Below, piece after piece: positions 14,192 to 23,556 of a DNA stretch of 42,219 bases (position 1 is the stretch's first letter; every line of letters begins with the position of its first letter). This stretch comes from Modicisalibacter sp049808615. Its GTDB lineage: Bacteria > Pseudomonadota > Gammaproteobacteria > Pseudomonadales > Halomonadaceae. Under the pieces are notes generated by a model that worked only from the letters and a program-made list of their open reading frames with translations, ran no database searches and had not been told where the DNA came from. Location: NCBI RefSeq assembly GCF_049808615.1, contig NZ_JBNCAN010000031.1, forward strand, positions 1-42,219, given 5' to 3'. Both the position numbers and the translations under genes were made by a program.

Positions 14192-16053
14192 GCTACACGC
14201 TGCCCCCTAGGGTCTACTCGCGCCCGCATGCTCGAACGAGCCGATGTGTTGCGATATTTGTCACGGCCATCGCCTCGCTTGCCGTGAGTGGGCCAAGTCT
14301 CGCCCAGTCCGGCGAGATAGAGGCTGAGGTCGACCTCATCCTGCACAACGGCGATCTGGTTACCCTCGATCCGCTGCGGCCCCGCGCCGAAGCGGTCGCG
14401 ATCGATGAGGGCATCATCGTCGCCACCGGGAATAGCGATACCATTCTCGCGCAGCGGGGTGAAGACACTCGGGTCATCGACCTTGCTGGGCGGATGGTGA
14501 TCCCCGGCCTCAACGACAGTCATTCCCACGTGGTACGGGGTGGCCGCTTCTATAATACGGAGCTGCGCTGGGACGGTGTGTCCAATCTCGCACGAGCGGT
14601 CGAGATGGTCGCGGAACAGGCCGCGCACACCCCGGATGGCCAATGGGTGCGCGTCATCGGCGGTTGGTCGCCTTTCCAGTTCGAGGAGCGGCGCATGCCG
14701 ACCCCGGCGGAGCTGACCCAAGCGGCACCCAACACGCCGGTCTTCGTGCTCTTCCTCTATAGTCGGGGGTTTCTCAATCGGGCGGGTGTCGAGGCGCTGG
14801 GTATTACCGCGGAGAGCGAGGCTCCGGCGGGTGGGCGCTACGAGATCACCGCCGATGGGGGCGCCATCCTGCACGCCGAGCCTAACCCGACCATACTCTA
14901 TCAGACCATCGGCGCCTTGCCCGGCCTGTCGGAAGCCGATCAGGTCAACTCCACCCGGCAATTCTATCGCGAGCTCAATCGCTTTGGTGTCACCAGTGCC
15001 GTCGACGCCGGCGGTGGCGGGCATCTGTTCCCGACGGACTATGTCGGCTCGCAGCGCCTGGCCGATGAGGGCGCCATGCCGCTGCGCGTCTCGAACTATC
15101 TGTTCCCGCAACGCCCGGGTGAGGAACTCGAGGACTTCAAGACCTGGACCGAGAACTGGGCGGTCAATGTCAATCTGGCCGAGACGCTGGCGCACGGCTT
15201 CGTCGTCGAGGGTGGCGGCGAATTCCTCGTCTGGGCGGCCGGCGACTTCGAGAACTTCACGGCGGAGATGCCGGATATCACCACCCGCGAGGGCTGGCGC
15301 CAGGAGCTGATGGCGGTCACTCGGCACCTGTTGCGGGCGCGCTGGCCGATCCGCATTCATGCCACCTACGATGAATCCGTCGGCCACATCCTGGACGTGT
15401 TCGAGGCGGCCCATGCGGCCGAGCGCGAGGCCGGTCGACCGGGATTCGCCGGCGTGCGCTGGGCCATCGAGCACGCCGAAACGGTGAGCGTCGAGAACCT
15501 ACGCCGGATTGCGGCCCTCGGTGGCGGAGTCGCCATCCAGGCGCGTATGGCCTATGCCGGGGAGTATTTCATCGAGCGCTATGGCCAGGACCTCGCCGCT
15601 CGGGCGCCACCGATCCGCGACATGATCGAGCTTGGCATTCCAGTTGGCGCGGGCACCGATGCGACGCGTGTGGCCAGCTATAATCCTTGGATAGCGCTGC
15701 ACTGGCTGGTGACCGGCAAGACCGTAGGTGGCACCGAAACCCGTGCTGAACGCCACCGGTTGAGTCGTGAGGAAGCGCTGTCGCTCTACACGGTCGGCAG
15801 CGCCTGGTTTTCCGGCGAAGAGGCGCTCAAGGGACGGCTTGCACCGGGTCAGTTCGCGGATCTGGCGGTGCTGAGCGCGGATTACCTCGCCGTGCCGGAA
15901 GAGGAGATCACCGAGATCGAGAGCGTGCTCACCGTTACTGGCGGCAATATCGTGCACGGTGCGGGGCCCTTCGCCGACCTGGCGCCGGAGCTACCTAAGG
16001 TGAGCCCCGAGTGGTCACCGGTTTCTCGTTTCGGCGGCTACGCCAATGAATGA
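14188..16053 (+). CDS. Secreted YtcJ-like metal-dependent amidohydrolase
   Basis: A 621-residue protein with a signal peptide (hydrophobic 23-36, cleavage near SLA-QS), then an amidohydrolase TIM barrel flanked by the composite beta domain. Metal motifs include PGLNDSHSH (first HxH), RIHATYDESVGHILD, WAIEHAE, and the conserved Asp in GAGTDATRV; the C-terminal EALSLYTVGSAWFSGEEALKGRLAPGQFADLAVLS is typical of the YtcJ/amidohydrolase_3 group. It should cleave amide or related bonds in the periplasm or outside the cell. It overlaps the ABM gene upstream and the pirin remnant downstream by four bases each. The substrate is unknown; the neighbours suggest an aromatic or quinone-related compound. 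Confidence 0.87.
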   Translation: MSYTLPPRVYSRPHARTSRCVAIFVTAIASLAVSGPSLAQSGEIEAEVDLILHNGDLVTLDPLRPRAEAVAIDEGIIVATGNSDTILAQRGEDTRVIDLAGRMVIPGLNDSHSHVVRGGRFYNTELRWDGVSNLARAVEMVAEQAAHTPDGQWVRVIGGWSPFQFEERRMPTPAELTQAAPNTPVFVLFLYSRGFLNRAGVEALGITAESEAPAGGRYEITADGGAILHAEPNPTILYQTIGALPGLSEADQVNSTRQFYRELNRFGVTSAVDAGGGGHLFPTDYVGSQRLADEGAMPLRVSNYLFPQRPGEELEDFKTWTENWAVNVNLAETLAHGFVVEGGGEFLVWAAGDFENFTAEMPDITTREGWRQELMAVTRHLLRARWPIRIHATYDESVGHILDVFEAAHAAEREAGRPGFAGVRWAIEHAETVSVENLRRIAALGGGVAIQARMAYAGEYFIERYGQDLAARAPPIRDMIELGIPVGAGTDATRVASYNPWIALHWLVTGKTVGGTETRAERHRLSREEALSLYTVGSAWFSGEEALKGRLAPGQFADLAVLSADYLAVPEEEITEIESVLTVTGGNIVHGAGPFADLAPELPKVSPEWSPVSRFGGYANE

Positions 16054-16079
16054 CCACCGACAAAGGCGGGGGCACTACC

Positions 16080-16403
16080 ATGATCATCGTCCGAGACCGC
16101 TACACCCGGGGCAAGACGCAAATCGGCTGGCTGGATAGCCAACATACCTTCTCCTTCGGTGACTACCACGACCCGAATCACATGGGCTTTGGCGCCTTGC
16201 GCGTCATCAATGACGACCGTGTCACGCCTGGCGCGGGGTTCCCTGGCCACAGTCATGCGGACATGGAGATCATCACCTATGTGCTCGAGGGGGCTCTCGA
16301 GCATCGCGACAGCATGGGCGACGGCGCGGCGATCATGAAGGAACCCAGGATCGAACTCGACACGGACCTGCACGGCGAGGTGCTGCTCTTCGATCTGGCC
16401 TGA
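16080..16403 (+). pseudogene. Pirin (YhhW-like) with a large in-frame internal deletion
   Basis: The frame encodes 107 residues from ATG 16080, or 117 from ATG 16050, which overlaps the amidohydrolase stop. Residues 1-80 match the N-terminus of YhhW-type pirins (GWLDSQHTFSFGDYHDPNHMGFGALRVINDD, ITYVLEGALEHRDSMG) and residues about 82-107 match the extreme C-terminus (AIMKEPRIELDTDLHGEVLLFDL). Full-length relatives are about 230 residues, so roughly 125 codons are missing between SMG and DGAAI. Metal ligands H57 and H59 remain, but the GIRHSE ligands (His and Glu) are gone. The frame is kept, so a half-barrel protein could be made, though quercetinase-type activity is unlikely. Confidence 0.75.
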
Positions 16404-16411
16404 CGGAGAAC

Positions 16412-17377
16412 ATGGTGATGATACAAGCGAACGCGTCCACCGCCTGGCCGGACATTCCCTACACCGCCTGGCGCGAGAGCTGTACTGCGCTGCATCTGTG
16501 GTCGCAGATCGTCGGCAAGTACCGGCTGGCGCATACGCCGTGGGTCAATCACTCCTGGCACGCCACGCTCTACGTGACGCCGCGTGGCCTGACGACCGGG
16601 CCGGTGCCGGATGGCGCGCGCACCATCACGCTGACCTTCGACTTTTGCGACCATTGCCTGCTTGCCGAGGCGGAGGGCGGGGAGCACCGCCGTTTTGCCT
16701 TGGAGGCGATGAGCACCGCGCAATTCCTGGAGCGTACCGCCCAAGTGGTCACGGCATTGGGTGGCCATTTCGACATCGATGGCCGCCCCAACGAGGTGGT
16801 CGACCCCGTACCCTTTGCCAAGGATACCGACGTTCGGCCCTATGACGCCGAAGCGGTGCAGGGCTTTCATCAGGCGCTGACCGGTATCGAGCGCGTCTTT
16901 GCGCATTTTCGTACCGCTTTCCTCGGCAAGGTCAGCCCGGTGCATCTGTTCTGGGGCTCCTTCGATCTGGCCGTCACGCGCTTTTCCGGTCGCCGGGCAT
17001 CCCTGCATCCGGGCGGCTTTCCCAATCTGCCGGATGCGGTGACCCGCGAAGCCTATAGCCATGAAGTCTCCTCGGCCGGCTTCTGGCCCGGCGGTGGCGG
17101 TATCGACGAGGCGATGTTCTATGCTTACGCCTATCCTGTGCCAGAGGACTTCAAGAATCAGTCGGTCCTGCCGGCGGCTGCGCGTTTCGATGACACCCTG
17201 GGTGAATTCCTGCTGCCGTATGCGGCGGTGCGCAGCGCGGCCGATCCACAAGCCGATCTGATGCAGTTCCTGCAATCGACCTATGCGGCGGCGGCCGACA
17301 CGGGCGGCTGGGATCGAGGGGCGCTCGAATGTGATCTCGGCGTGCCCCGTGTACCGCGGGCGGTTCGGCCGAACTAG
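16412..17377 (+). CDS. DUF5996 family protein
   Basis: A 321-residue cytoplasmic protein matching the DUF5996 pattern: WRESCTALHLWSQIVGKYRLAHTPWVNHSWH near the N-terminus, the FDFCDHCL segment, HLFWGSFDLAVTRFSGR in the middle and YSHEVSSAGFWPGGGG followed by AMFYAYAYPVPE. The many conserved Trp, His and Tyr residues suggest a binding or catalytic pocket, but no reaction is known to me for this family. It starts eight bases after the pirin remnant, with GGAGA upstream; ATG 16418 is an alternative start. It lies between two pirin genes, so it probably works in the same pathway. Confidence 0.8.
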   Translation: MVMIQANASTAWPDIPYTAWRESCTALHLWSQIVGKYRLAHTPWVNHSWHATLYVTPRGLTTGPVPDGARTITLTFDFCDHCLLAEAEGGEHRRFALEAMSTAQFLERTAQVVTALGGHFDIDGRPNEVVDPVPFAKDTDVRPYDAEAVQGFHQALTGIERVFAHFRTAFLGKVSPVHLFWGSFDLAVTRFSGRRASLHPGGFPNLPDAVTREAYSHEVSSAGFWPGGGGIDEAMFYAYAYPVPEDFKNQSVLPAAARFDDTLGEFLLPYAAVRSAADPQADLMQFLQSTYAAAADTGGWDRGALECDLGVPRVPRAVRPN

Positions 17378-17469
17378 CCAGAGACGTTGTGAAAGATGTC
17401 ATGATAGCCGAGCGGCCTCGCACTCCGATGCCGCATCAATGATGTGTCGCCTGTCAGGGGGAAATAGCC

Positions 17470-18432
17470 ATGAGCTGGACGCCGTGTCCCGATCCCATTC
17501 CCGGCGATCGCGCCTCGACCGAGGCCATCGAGATGCTCATCGTGCCGCGGGCGGTGGATCTCGGCGAGATGGAGGTGCGGCGCGCGCTGCCGTCGCTGAA
17601 GCGACAGATGGTCGGCCCGTTCATCTTCTTCGATCAGATGGGCCCCGCCCAATTCGGGGCCGATCAGGGCATCGAGGTCCGCCCGCACCCGCATATCAAC
17701 CTCGCCACCGTCACCTATCTTCTCGAGGGCGAGATCCTGCACCGCGACTCGCTGGGCACCGAGCAGACCATCGCCCCCGGCGCGGTGAACTGGATGCGTG
17801 CCGGGCGCGGTATCGTGCATTCCGAACGCACCTCAACAGATCGGCGTCGGACCGGGCAACACCTCTTCGGCCTGCAGACCTGGATGGCGTTGCCGGTGGA
17901 TCAGGAGGAGGGTGAGCCCGACTTCATTCACCATGGCGCTGACGCGCTGCCCGTGGTCGAGGCGGACGGCATGCGGACCCGGCTGATCGCGGGGAGTGCC
18001 TTCGGTGTGCAATCGCCGCTGATCACTGCCTCCGAGACGCTGTATGCCGAACTGCAGCTCGATGCCGGCGCTCGGGTGCAGATCGAGCCGACCCACGAGG
18101 AGCGCGCCCTCTACACGATACGCGGCGAAATCGAGGTGGCGGGCACTGCCTTCAAGCCGGCACAACTGGTCATATTGCGGCCCGGCGATGCCATCACGGT
18201 CATTGCCAAGACGGATGCATTGTTCATGCTCTTCGGCGGTGAACCCATGGGTGGACCGCGTTACATCTGGTGGAACTTCGTCTCCTCGCGGCCCGAGCGA
18301 ATCGAACAGGCGAAGGAGGAGTGGGCGAAAGGGCGCTTCGACACGGTGCCGGGTGATGAGGAGGAGTTCATCCCGCTGCCCGAGAACAAGGGCCGGCCCA
18401 AACGCGCCGAGGGTGGGGTTCACTATCCATGA
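17470..18432 (+). CDS. Pirin family protein, full length
   Basis: A 320-residue bicupin pirin. The four expected metal ligands are present: H73 and H75 in RPHPHINLATVTYLLEG, H117 and E119 in GRGIVHSERT. The C-terminal cupin follows (about 185-270; EERALYTIRGEIEVAG, GGEPMGGPRYIWWNFVSS), with a polar tail of about 45 residues. Pirins are Fe-binding proteins; bacterial ones can have quercetin-dioxygenase activity or act as regulators. The ATG follows AGGGGGAAATAG, and the gene sits 92 bases after DUF5996, presumably in the same transcript. It differs in sequence from the deleted YhhW-like pirin upstream, so the two are not recent duplicates. Confidence 0.9.
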   Translation: MSWTPCPDPIPGDRASTEAIEMLIVPRAVDLGEMEVRRALPSLKRQMVGPFIFFDQMGPAQFGADQGIEVRPHPHINLATVTYLLEGEILHRDSLGTEQTIAPGAVNWMRAGRGIVHSERTSTDRRRTGQHLFGLQTWMALPVDQEEGEPDFIHHGADALPVVEADGMRTRLIAGSAFGVQSPLITASETLYAELQLDAGARVQIEPTHEERALYTIRGEIEVAGTAFKPAQLVILRPGDAITVIAKTDALFMLFGGEPMGGPRYIWWNFVSSRPERIEQAKEEWAKGRFDTVPGDEEEFIPLPENKGRPKRAEGGVHYP

Positions 18433-18486
18433 TCACGTAATAGTTAATGGATAGCTAAACAATAGTCGAGTCCCGAGGAGCCGCAC

Positions 18487-20268
18487 TTGCCGAGTTTCGA
18501 TCCCACCGCCCTGGAGCTGCGTTTCTGGGAAGCCCTCGGGCTGATTGTGCTGGCTTGTATCTTCGTGCCGCTGTTCCGCCGGTTTGGACTGGGATCGATC
18601 ATCGGTTATCTGGTAGCCGGTATCGCGGCGTCTCTTGTGTTGCCGCTTAGTGTCTCCGAGCATCCCGAGGAGCTACTGCATTTCGCTGAATTCGGCATTG
18701 TGCTGTTTTTGTTCGTGATCGGTCTCGAGTTCAGGCCGGCGCGACTGTGGGAAATGCGTGGCACGATCTTCGGTCGAGGACTCGCCAAGGTTCTCGCCTG
18801 CGGTGTGGTGTTGGCCATCGCACCGCTTTTGTTTGGGCTGAGCTGGCAGGCCAGTCTGATCATCGGCCTTGGCCTGGCGCTCTCGTCGACGGCCTTGGTG
18901 GTTCAAGTGCTTGATGAGAAGGGTGAGCGGGGGAGCCAGTATGGCCAGGCCTCGTTCTCGGTTCTGCTGTTTGAGGATCTGGCGATTGTTCCTCTATTGC
19001 TGCTGGTGCAGCTGCTTTCCCCTACTGGCGAAGAGATGAGTCTTGGCCATAACCTTCTGGCTGTCGGTATCGGAATTCTGGCCATCGGGTTACTGATCGC
19101 GGTTGGTCGTTTTGCACTCGAGCCCATGTTCCGCATACTGGCCCGCACCCGAATGCCTGAGATCATGACGGCTAGCGCATTGGGAGTGGTCATCGCCGCG
19201 GCGCTGCTCATGGATCTAGCCGGCATGTCCTACGCCATGGGGGCGTTCATCGCCGGCGTCATGCTGGCGGAGTCGCCCTATCGACATGAGGTCGAGGCCG
19301 ATATCGAGCCGTTTCGCGGCCTGTTCCTGGGGCTGTTCTTTATCGCGGTCGGCCTGTCTCTTGATCTAACTAGTGTGATCGATAATTGGTTGCTGATTCT
19401 TGTCGCGGTGGCACTGTTCATGACCCTGAAGGGGGTTACGATCTATGGCGTCTCGCGGTTATTTCGATCAAGCCAGGAGACCTCGGCACGCACGGCGCTG
19501 GCGCTCGCCCAACACGGCGAATTCGGCTTCGTGCTGTTCTCGGCGGCGGCATCCGCCGCGCTGTTCGATGCCGAAACGGCCTCGATCCTGGTCGCCATCG
19601 TTACCCTGTCGATGGCGGTTTCGTCACTGCTTGACCGTGTCGATAGATGGCTCTTCAAAGCGCCCAAGTCCCAGTCCATTGATGAGGATTTCAGCGATGC
19701 GGGCGGCAGTGTGCTGATCGTTGGGTTTGGCCGCTTCGGTCAGATCGTTGCTCAACCGCTATTGGCGGAGCGCCTCTCCGTCACCATCATCGACAACGAT
19801 GCCGAACGTGTACACGAGGCGAGTCGCTTCGGCTCTCGCGTGCACTTCGGCGACGGCACGCGACGCGATGTGCTCCAGGCGGCCGGTGCGATGGAGGCTC
19901 GGCTGGTCATCGTGTGCGTCGACGAACCGGATACGTGCGACCAAATCGTTGAGCTGGTGCAGCGGGATTTCAATCACCTGAACATACTGGCTCGCGCCTA
20001 CGATCGCATTCACGCGATCAAGCTCATCAATATGGACGTGAAGAGTGCGGTGCGGGAAACGATTGATGCCGCCTTTTGCGTCGGTACCCACGCACTCACC
20101 GCGCTCGGCTATTGTGAAACCGACGCCATGGAAATCGTCGAACGCGTGCGTTCTCGTGATCAGGCGTTGCTGGAAAGTCAGACGATCACAGCGCGCGGTG
20201 CTCCCGATCGCCAGGCCGCACTCGAACGTATCTTGCCCGAACCTTTGACAAAGGCGCGGCGGCGATAG
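18487..20268 (+). CDS. CPA2 monovalent cation:proton antiporter, KefB/KefC-like
   Basis: A 593-residue protein with a 12- to 13-helix cation/proton exchanger domain (about 10-390), then a TrkA-N/RCK nucleotide-binding domain (about 408-530) with VLIVGFGRFGQIVAQ and acidic IIDND at the end of the second strand. The stretch GAFIAGVMLAESPYRHEVEADIEPFRGLFLGLFFIAVG is the hallmark of KefB/KefC, the glutathione-gated K+ efflux systems that acidify the cytoplasm during electrophile attack. Translation starts with TTG 18487, with GAGGAG a few bases upstream. No KefF/KefG oxidoreductase is adjacent. Position after the pirin genes fits an electrophile-protection role, but Na+ or K+ homeostasis is equally possible. 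Confidence 0.87.
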   Translation: MPSFDPTALELRFWEALGLIVLACIFVPLFRRFGLGSIIGYLVAGIAASLVLPLSVSEHPEELLHFAEFGIVLFLFVIGLEFRPARLWEMRGTIFGRGLAKVLACGVVLAIAPLLFGLSWQASLIIGLGLALSSTALVVQVLDEKGERGSQYGQASFSVLLFEDLAIVPLLLLVQLLSPTGEEMSLGHNLLAVGIGILAIGLLIAVGRFALEPMFRILARTRMPEIMTASALGVVIAAALLMDLAGMSYAMGAFIAGVMLAESPYRHEVEADIEPFRGLFLGLFFIAVGLSLDLTSVIDNWLLILVAVALFMTLKGVTIYGVSRLFRSSQETSARTALALAQHGEFGFVLFSAAASAALFDAETASILVAIVTLSMAVSSLLDRVDRWLFKAPKSQSIDEDFSDAGGSVLIVGFGRFGQIVAQPLLAERLSVTIIDNDAERVHEASRFGSRVHFGDGTRRDVLQAAGAMEARLVIVCVDEPDTCDQIVELVQRDFNHLNILARAYDRIHAIKLINMDVKSAVRETIDAAFCVGTHALTALGYCETDAMEIVERVRSRDQALLESQTITARGAPDRQAALERILPEPLTKARRR

Positions 20269-20394
20269 TGGTGCTTGCCATAAAATAGCATGCGACTTCC
20301 GGATTTCTCCAACGATTGCTGTCTACACTGCAGAGATGAGCAAGGCTTCTTGTCGTATGCAAGCCATGACAATACCCAGCCATCGGTGAGTGCA

Positions 20395-21147
20395 ATGAAG
20401 ATGATCCTTCCTGTTCTTTCGGCAGTGCTTTTGAGTCTCTCCAGCGCCACGTTGCAGGCGCAAACTAATGACAGCGCAGCCATTCAGACCGCTCAGGGCC
20501 CCGTGTCACTGTTTCCCATCGAGCATGGCAGCCTGGTACTGCAGTGGAACGACCAGACGATCTATGTCGACCCAACCGGGACTGCAGAACCCTATCAGCG
20601 TATCGGCACTGCGGACCTGATCCTGATTACGCACCCGCACGGCGATCACTTGAGTACCGAGACGCTGGACGCGATCGACACCTCGGGTGCCACCGTGATC
20701 ATGCCCCAGTCGGTGGCCGACGAGATCGGTAATTCCTACGGCGAGGCCCAGCGCGTCCTGGCCAACGGCGACGCTGTCGAGCTCGAGGGCATGCGAATTC
20801 ATGCCATGCCCATGTACAACCTGCCCGAAGATGACGATCCTCGTCACCCCAGGGGGTTCGGCAATGGCTACCTGCTCACCCTGGGCGACAAGCGGGTGTA
20901 TATTTCCGGTGATACCGAGAGCATCGACGAGATGCGCGCACTCGAGAATATCGACATGGCGTTCGTGTGTATGAATCTGCCCTACACGATGGATGTCGAG
21001 CAGGCCGCGGATGCAGTGCTGGATTTCGCCCCGGCAGTGGTCTACCCGTACCATTACCGTGGCCAGGATGTGCAGCATTTCAAGACACTGGTGAACGAGC
21101 AGAATCCCGACATCGATGTGCGCCTGAGGGAATGGTATCCAGAGTGA
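20395..21147 (+). CDS. Secreted MBL-fold metallohydrolase (UlaG-like)
   Basis: A 250-residue protein with a signal peptide (about 1-22, cleavage near LQA-QT) and a metallo-beta-lactamase fold. The metal motif THPHGDHLS is complete, followed by GNGYLLTLGDKRVYISGDTES (third-ligand Asp) and the C-terminal VVYPYHYRGQD (His). The pattern places it in the YtnP/UlaG-like L-ascorbate-6-phosphate-lactonase-related group rather than among beta-lactamases. ATG 20395 begins a proper signal peptide, so it is chosen over the upstream ATG at 20290; ATG 20401 is also possible and the ribosome site is weak (GGTGAG). It lies 126 bases after the Kef gene, with no terminator between them. Confidence 0.85.
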   Translation: MKMILPVLSAVLLSLSSATLQAQTNDSAAIQTAQGPVSLFPIEHGSLVLQWNDQTIYVDPTGTAEPYQRIGTADLILITHPHGDHLSTETLDAIDTSGATVIMPQSVADEIGNSYGEAQRVLANGDAVELEGMRIHAMPMYNLPEDDDPRHPRGFGNGYLLTLGDKRVYISGDTESIDEMRALENIDMAFVCMNLPYTMDVEQAADAVLDFAPAVVYPYHYRGQDVQHFKTLVNEQNPDIDVRLREWYPE

Positions 21148-21333
21148 TTTGATGATCAGAGTGCAGGGCAGGCGCCACACGAATCCGGGCAAGAGGATCA
21201 GGGCTATTGCCGATATGTGCTGCAACGAACACTCCTGCGGCACCGTGCATGAGTCAACACCGACCCTGTTGGCTGTTTGCTGATGCCGGCCGTGAAAATA
21301 CCCAGCGTTCATTCACGCAGCGCTTGTACTTTC

Positions 21334-22950
21334 CTAGGAATGCGAATTCCTTTCCAAGGATTCCCGTGGTGGTTGGGAAGGGTAAGGATACTTGTGCTTC
21401 CTTCTTCCCGATTCCGTCAATGCGCTCTCTTGGGAAAGTCCTCGTGCTAGCCCCCAGCACATGAAAAGAAGCACGAAGGAGAAAGGCAGGCCCGAGGCCA
21501 CCGCTGCGGTCTGCAATGGGGTCAGTGCGCTCGCCGCGTCGCCGGCGGCGGTCCAGCCCGCCGCCAGCAACACGGCGGCTACCACACCTTCCAGCACGGC
21601 CCAGAACAGACGCTGTTGCCAAACCGGATGTGGGTCGCCGCCATTGGTGAGCATGTCCACCACCAACGAGCCGGAATCCGAGGAGGTGGCGAAGAATAGC
21701 GTGACCACCAGGATGGCCAGCAGCGATCCCAGGGTTCCCAGGATCGGCAGCACCGGCAGTTGCTCCATCAGGATGAACATGGCGTCGGTAGTGCCGGCGT
21801 TGGCCAAGGGGTTGTTGGGATCGTCGAGGATCGCTTTGATGGCGCTGCCGCCGAAGATCGCGAACCAGGCGATGGAAGCGCCCACCGGCGCCAGCAGCGT
21901 GCCACCGACGAACTGGCGAATGGTGCGGCCGCGAGAGACCCGGGCGATGAACATGCCCACGAACGGGGACCAGGAAATCCACCAGCCCCAGTAGAACAGG
22001 GTCCAACTGGCCAGCCAGTCGGAGCCGGCTTCGGAAAAGGAGTACATTTGGAAGCTGCGTTCCGGCAGGTGCTGCAGATAGTAGCCGGTGCTGCTGACCA
22101 TGAACTCTAGAATGAAGATGGTGGGGCCGACGACGAAGACGAAGGCCGCCAGCGTTATCGCCAGGAAGAGGTTGATGACCGACAGGCGGCGAATGCCGGC
22201 ATCGATACCCAGCATCACCGAGGTGACTGCCACGGCGGTGATCAATCCAATGATGATGACCTGCGGGATGGCGCCGACGCTCACGCCGAACAGCTCGTTG
22301 AGGCCAGTGTTGATCTGGGTGGCACCGAAGCCCAGAGAGGTCGCAAGGCCGAATAGGGTACCGAATGCCGCAAGAATATCGATAGTGTTGCCGATAGGGC
22401 CATAAATATGCTTGCCGATCAGCGGATAGAGCGCCGATGCGGGCCGCATGGGCAGGTCCTTGCGAAAGCAGAAATATCCCAGGGACATGCCCATTACGAT
22501 ATACACGGCCCAGGGATGCAGGCCCCAGTGGAACAGGGTGATGCCCATGGCGCGCAGCGCCGCCTGACTGTCGCCGCCTTCGCCTACCGGTGGGGAATTG
22601 AAGTGAAAGATCGGTTCGGCGACACCGAAGAACACTAGTCCGATGCCCATCCCGGCGGTGAACAGCATCGCGAACCAGGACAGGGTACTCCAGTCCGGAC
22701 GGCTATCGTCGGGCCCCAGGCGAATTTTGCCCCAGCTGCTGAACATTACCACCACGACGAAGATCAGGAACAGCGTCGTGACCAGCATGTACCACCAGCC
22801 GAAATCCTGAGTGATCCAGCCATTGACCATCTTCGCGATGGCGTCGAGCTGAGAGGGCAATGTCACGCCCCAGATTACGAATGCCAGAATGATCAGTGCC
22901 GAAATGATGAAAACAGGGGGATTGGTATGTTGTTTTAAATAGTCTCGCAT
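21334..22950 (-). CDS. BCCT-family compatible-solute transporter
   Basis: A 538-residue betaine/choline/carnitine-type carrier with about 12 helices. The family signature is seen as WTLFYWGWWISWSPFVGMFIARVSRGRTIRQF, and the unwound TM3 reads AGMGIGLVFFGVAEP, the glycine-rich form found in Na+-coupled carriers such as BetP. The C-terminal tail is short (about 30 residues, basic, Pro-rich), without the long osmosensing tail of BetT or BetP. The ATG follows AGGGAG. Import of glycine betaine, ectoine or choline would suit a halophile. No betaine-synthesis genes are adjacent. The 185 bases downstream, up to the MBL gene, hold no recognisable gene. Confidence 0.93.
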   Translation of the reverse strand: MRDYLKQHTNPPVFIISALIILAFVIWGVTLPSQLDAIAKMVNGWITQDFGWWYMLVTTLFLIFVVVVMFSSWGKIRLGPDDSRPDWSTLSWFAMLFTAGMGIGLVFFGVAEPIFHFNSPPVGEGGDSQAALRAMGITLFHWGLHPWAVYIVMGMSLGYFCFRKDLPMRPASALYPLIGKHIYGPIGNTIDILAAFGTLFGLATSLGFGATQINTGLNELFGVSVGAIPQVIIIGLITAVAVTSVMLGIDAGIRRLSVINLFLAITLAAFVFVVGPTIFILEFMVSSTGYYLQHLPERSFQMYSFSEAGSDWLASWTLFYWGWWISWSPFVGMFIARVSRGRTIRQFVGGTLLAPVGASIAWFAIFGGSAIKAILDDPNNPLANAGTTDAMFILMEQLPVLPILGTLGSLLAILVVTLFFATSSDSGSLVVDMLTNGGDPHPVWQQRLFWAVLEGVVAAVLLAAGWTAAGDAASALTPLQTAAVASGLPFSFVLLFMCWGLARGLSQESALTESGRRKHKYPYPSQPPRESLERNSHS

Positions 22951-23122
22951 GGACTGTCTCCCTACCGAACGAGGATCCCTGCTTCGTACCCACTCGATAG
23001 GTGATCTCGTGATGGGTGCCGCGAATGAGCGCGCTGGATGACGTATCTTCAGGCATAGTGCAAGCTGTCAAGATTGTCTAGTCCGCACGGCATGACCAGC
23101 CGAGTATAAGGAAGATGTTCGC

Positions 23123-23488
23123 ATGACGAGACGTTTACGCCGCGGGGTGGTGTTGCCCGTGCTGACCCTGGCTTTTGTCAGCATGGCGTTCGCGCAGGAC
23201 GAGTGTACCCCGGTCGATTTCGAGCCAGAAGCGAACTCCACCGTCATCGCTGATATGCTCCTGCCGGAGCAAACACTTTGTTATCAGCTGATTACCGACG
23301 CTGACCAGCAGGTCTCGTTGCAGGTGCTTGAAGATGACAATATCAGCGCCTTGCTCCAGGATCCGATGGATCCGCAGACGTTTCCGCGTGTTCCCTCGGA
23401 TCAACACGCTTACCAGATACTGGTGAAACAAATAAAACCTACGGTAACGCCTCAGTATTTCCGGGTTGCGATCAATGTGGAGCCCTGA
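23123..23488 (+). CDS. Small secreted protein of unknown function
   Basis: A 121-residue protein with a clear Sec signal peptide (MTRRLRRG, hydrophobic core, cleavage after AFA). The mature part is acidic and appears beta-rich, with two cysteines (C28 and one in EQTLCYQL) that could form a disulfide. The segment EANSTVIADMLLPEQTLCYQL through VSLQVLEDDN and the closing YFRVAINVEP recall the pre-peptidase C-terminal (PPC-like) beta-sandwich, but this is only a resemblance. AAGGAAG precedes the ATG. The gene stands alone between divergent BCCT and convergent DMT genes. Function is unknown. Confidence 0.65.
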   Translation: MTRRLRRGVVLPVLTLAFVSMAFAQDECTPVDFEPEANSTVIADMLLPEQTLCYQLITDADQQVSLQVLEDDNISALLQDPMDPQTFPRVPSDQHAYQILVKQIKPTVTPQYFRVAINVEP

Positions 23489-23556
23489 AATGGTGTGAAG
23501 GAGGCTGAATCAATATCAGTGAAAGTCAGAGAAACGAAGAAATCTGCTCACGAACT

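Noticed and set aside
14143..15474. 443-codon minus-strand frame antisense to the amidohydrolase
   Set aside because: The opposite strand has signal peptide, metal motifs and operon overlaps; this frame is a compositional shadow.
21337..21352. AGGAAT-GCGA-ATTCCT inverted repeat near the BCCT 3' end
   Set aside because: It lies inside the last codons of the transporter and is too short and AT-rich for a terminator.
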